DNA of 6,615 nucleotides. Source: Bacillota bacterium (lineage in GTDB: Bacteria; Bacillota; Desulfotomaculia; Desulfotomaculales; Desulfallaceae). The position numbers and the translations under genes were made by a program. The notes under the pieces are model-generated. The model was not told the origin of the DNA, made no database searches, and saw only the letters and a list, made by a program, of their open reading frames with translations. The stretch is from NCBI GenBank assembly GCA_009781965.1, contig WQUS01000093.1, forward strand, positions 1-6,615, given 5' to 3'. Positions 6,170 to 6,615 of this stretch are shown piece after piece (position 1 is the first letter of the stretch; each line of letters starts with the position of its first letter).

Positions 6170-6371
6170 CTTTTTGTAGGTCTTCTGACTTACGCTTAAG
6201 CGGAAACATTCTTCCGCACAAATTACGCTCTGCCTTCCCGGTTTCCCAGTGACTGACTTTTAATCAACGAGCGTAACCTTCGGCGCTCACAGCGGCGGTT
6301 ACCGTTCGGGGCTTGCACCCGATTCCCTTGTTCACCCCTATGGCTTTCTTGGGCCATAGGGTCACAAAAAG
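6170..6371 (-). ncRNA. Cobalamin riboswitch aptamer
   Basis: Leader RNA element that binds a cobalamin. Read on the minus strand, it contains GGGAATCGGGTGCAAGCCCC (6328-6309), the core ACGGTAACCGCCGCTGTGA (near 6305-6287), ACTGGGAAACCGGGAAGGC (near 6250-6232) and the 3' B12 box AGTCAGAAGACCT (6190-6178). A closing stem pairs CTTTTTGT (6371-6364) with ACAAAAAG (6177-6170) and extends by one more pair outward. A 9-bp hairpin (6361-6353 with 6344-6336) follows the 5' strand of the closing stem. With the terminator downstream it should switch off cbiMNQO when cobalamin is abundant. The class (adenosylcobalamin or another form) cannot be settled here. Reading frames over this region are chance. 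Confidence 0.95.
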
Positions 6372-6449
6372 AAATATTTAGTTTGAATTAAGGAAAGCTT
6401 AGCACGGTTTGTTAAAAAAATCAAGCGTTTCTCGTTTCTCGGAAACTAC

Positions 6450-6478
6450 AATTTACCCCTTAATTTACCTCAAGTCAA
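6450..6478 (-). promoter_or_regulatory. Candidate promoter of the riboswitch-cbiMNQO operon
   Basis: Minus-strand TTGACT (6478-6473), 17-nt spacer and TAAATT (6455-6450). Transcription would begin near 6443, about 70 nt before the aptamer. A second 17-nt-spaced candidate, TTGATT (6424-6419) with TAAGCT (6401-6396), lies closer to the aptamer but has a poorer -10 box. Either would produce a full riboswitch. Confidence 0.4.
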
Positions 6479-6490
6479 ATAGTGCAGTAA

Positions 6491-6615
6491 CTAGATCCAA
6501 GTACTGGTGATGTTGCCGTAGTAGGTGCCGCTGGAAGTAACGACAACGGCCCGGAAGTAATAAGCATGTCCTGTAGTAACCGTGATCTGCACGGAGTTAA
6601 AAGGCGAACTGGTCG
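6491..6615 (-). CDS. C-terminal end of a probable surface protein (partial)
   Basis: The last 40 codons of a minus-strand gene that enters from the right edge, ending at a TAG at 6493-6491. The visible peptide is rich in Thr, Ser, Tyr and Val. Its pattern (SVQITVTTGHAYYFRAVVVT, then SSGTYYGNITSTWI) resembles the last strands of a fibronectin type III or similar beta-sandwich repeat, common in bacterial surface and secreted proteins. No start, signal peptide or anchor is visible because the gene is cut by the window. It stops 12 nt before the promoter candidate of the cobalt operon, and no good terminator is seen between them, so read-through into the riboswitch is possible. The assignment rests on composition and strand pattern and is only moderate. 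Confidence 0.5.
   Translation of the reverse strand, partial: TSSPFNSVQITVTTGHAYYFRAVVVTSSGTYYGNITSTWI

Noticed and set aside
6024..6221. Minus-strand reading frame of 65 codons across the region upstream of cbiM
   Set aside because: It covers the riboswitch 3' end and its terminator, has no family resemblance, and is explained by RNA structure.
6413..6447. Possible weak terminator of the surface-protein gene (GTTTC/GAAAC hairpin followed at a distance by a T-run)
   Set aside because: The stem is only 5 bp and the T-run begins about 6 nt beyond it, so it is too weak to call.

Overview
The window is about 6.6 kb of bacterial DNA in which every supported gene lies on the minus strand, so it is described here in transcription order, from right to left. 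A terminator-controlled cobalamin riboswitch, strong purine-rich Shine-Dalgarno sites, GTG starts and overlapping cistrons suggest a member of the Bacillota. CbiM's cleaved N-terminus and the general style would suit an anaerobic Negativicutes or Clostridia lineage that uses B12, but the genus cannot be read from the sequence.

Region 1 (6615-6491) holds the last 40 codons of a probable surface protein whose end resembles a fibronectin type III strand pattern. Region 2 (6490-6058) has no protein gene. It carries candidate promoters, a complete cobalamin riboswitch aptamer (6371-6170) and a 15-bp intrinsic terminator with a T-run (6125-6084). Region 3 (6057-3162) is the cobalt ECF transporter operon cbiM-cbiN-cbiQ-cbiO, with cistrons that overlap or nearly touch. 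Cobalamin binding should favour termination before cbiM, so cobalt uptake would be shut off when B12 is plentiful. CbiM binds the metal, CbiN assists it, CbiQ is the transmembrane coupling subunit and CbiO is the ATPase. CbiQ has an unusual N-terminal membrane extension of about 47 residues.

Region 4 (3161-2081) is an orthodox aquaporin gene with its own promoter candidate. It is bracketed by two nearly identical, inverted copies of a palindromic element of about 75 bp with a 27-nt loop. This is the least explained structure in the window. Region 5 (2065-58) is a likely three-gene unit: a COG4280-type membrane protein with two FTR1-like E-x-x-E motifs, an overlapping 70-residue two-helix membrane protein, and a divergent GalT/HIT-superfamily nucleotidyltransferase-like enzyme with a complete predicted zinc site.

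Only the cobalt cluster has a clear, complete biological logic. The COG4280 pair is a plausible but unproven transporter, and no link between the aquaporin and its neighbours is visible.
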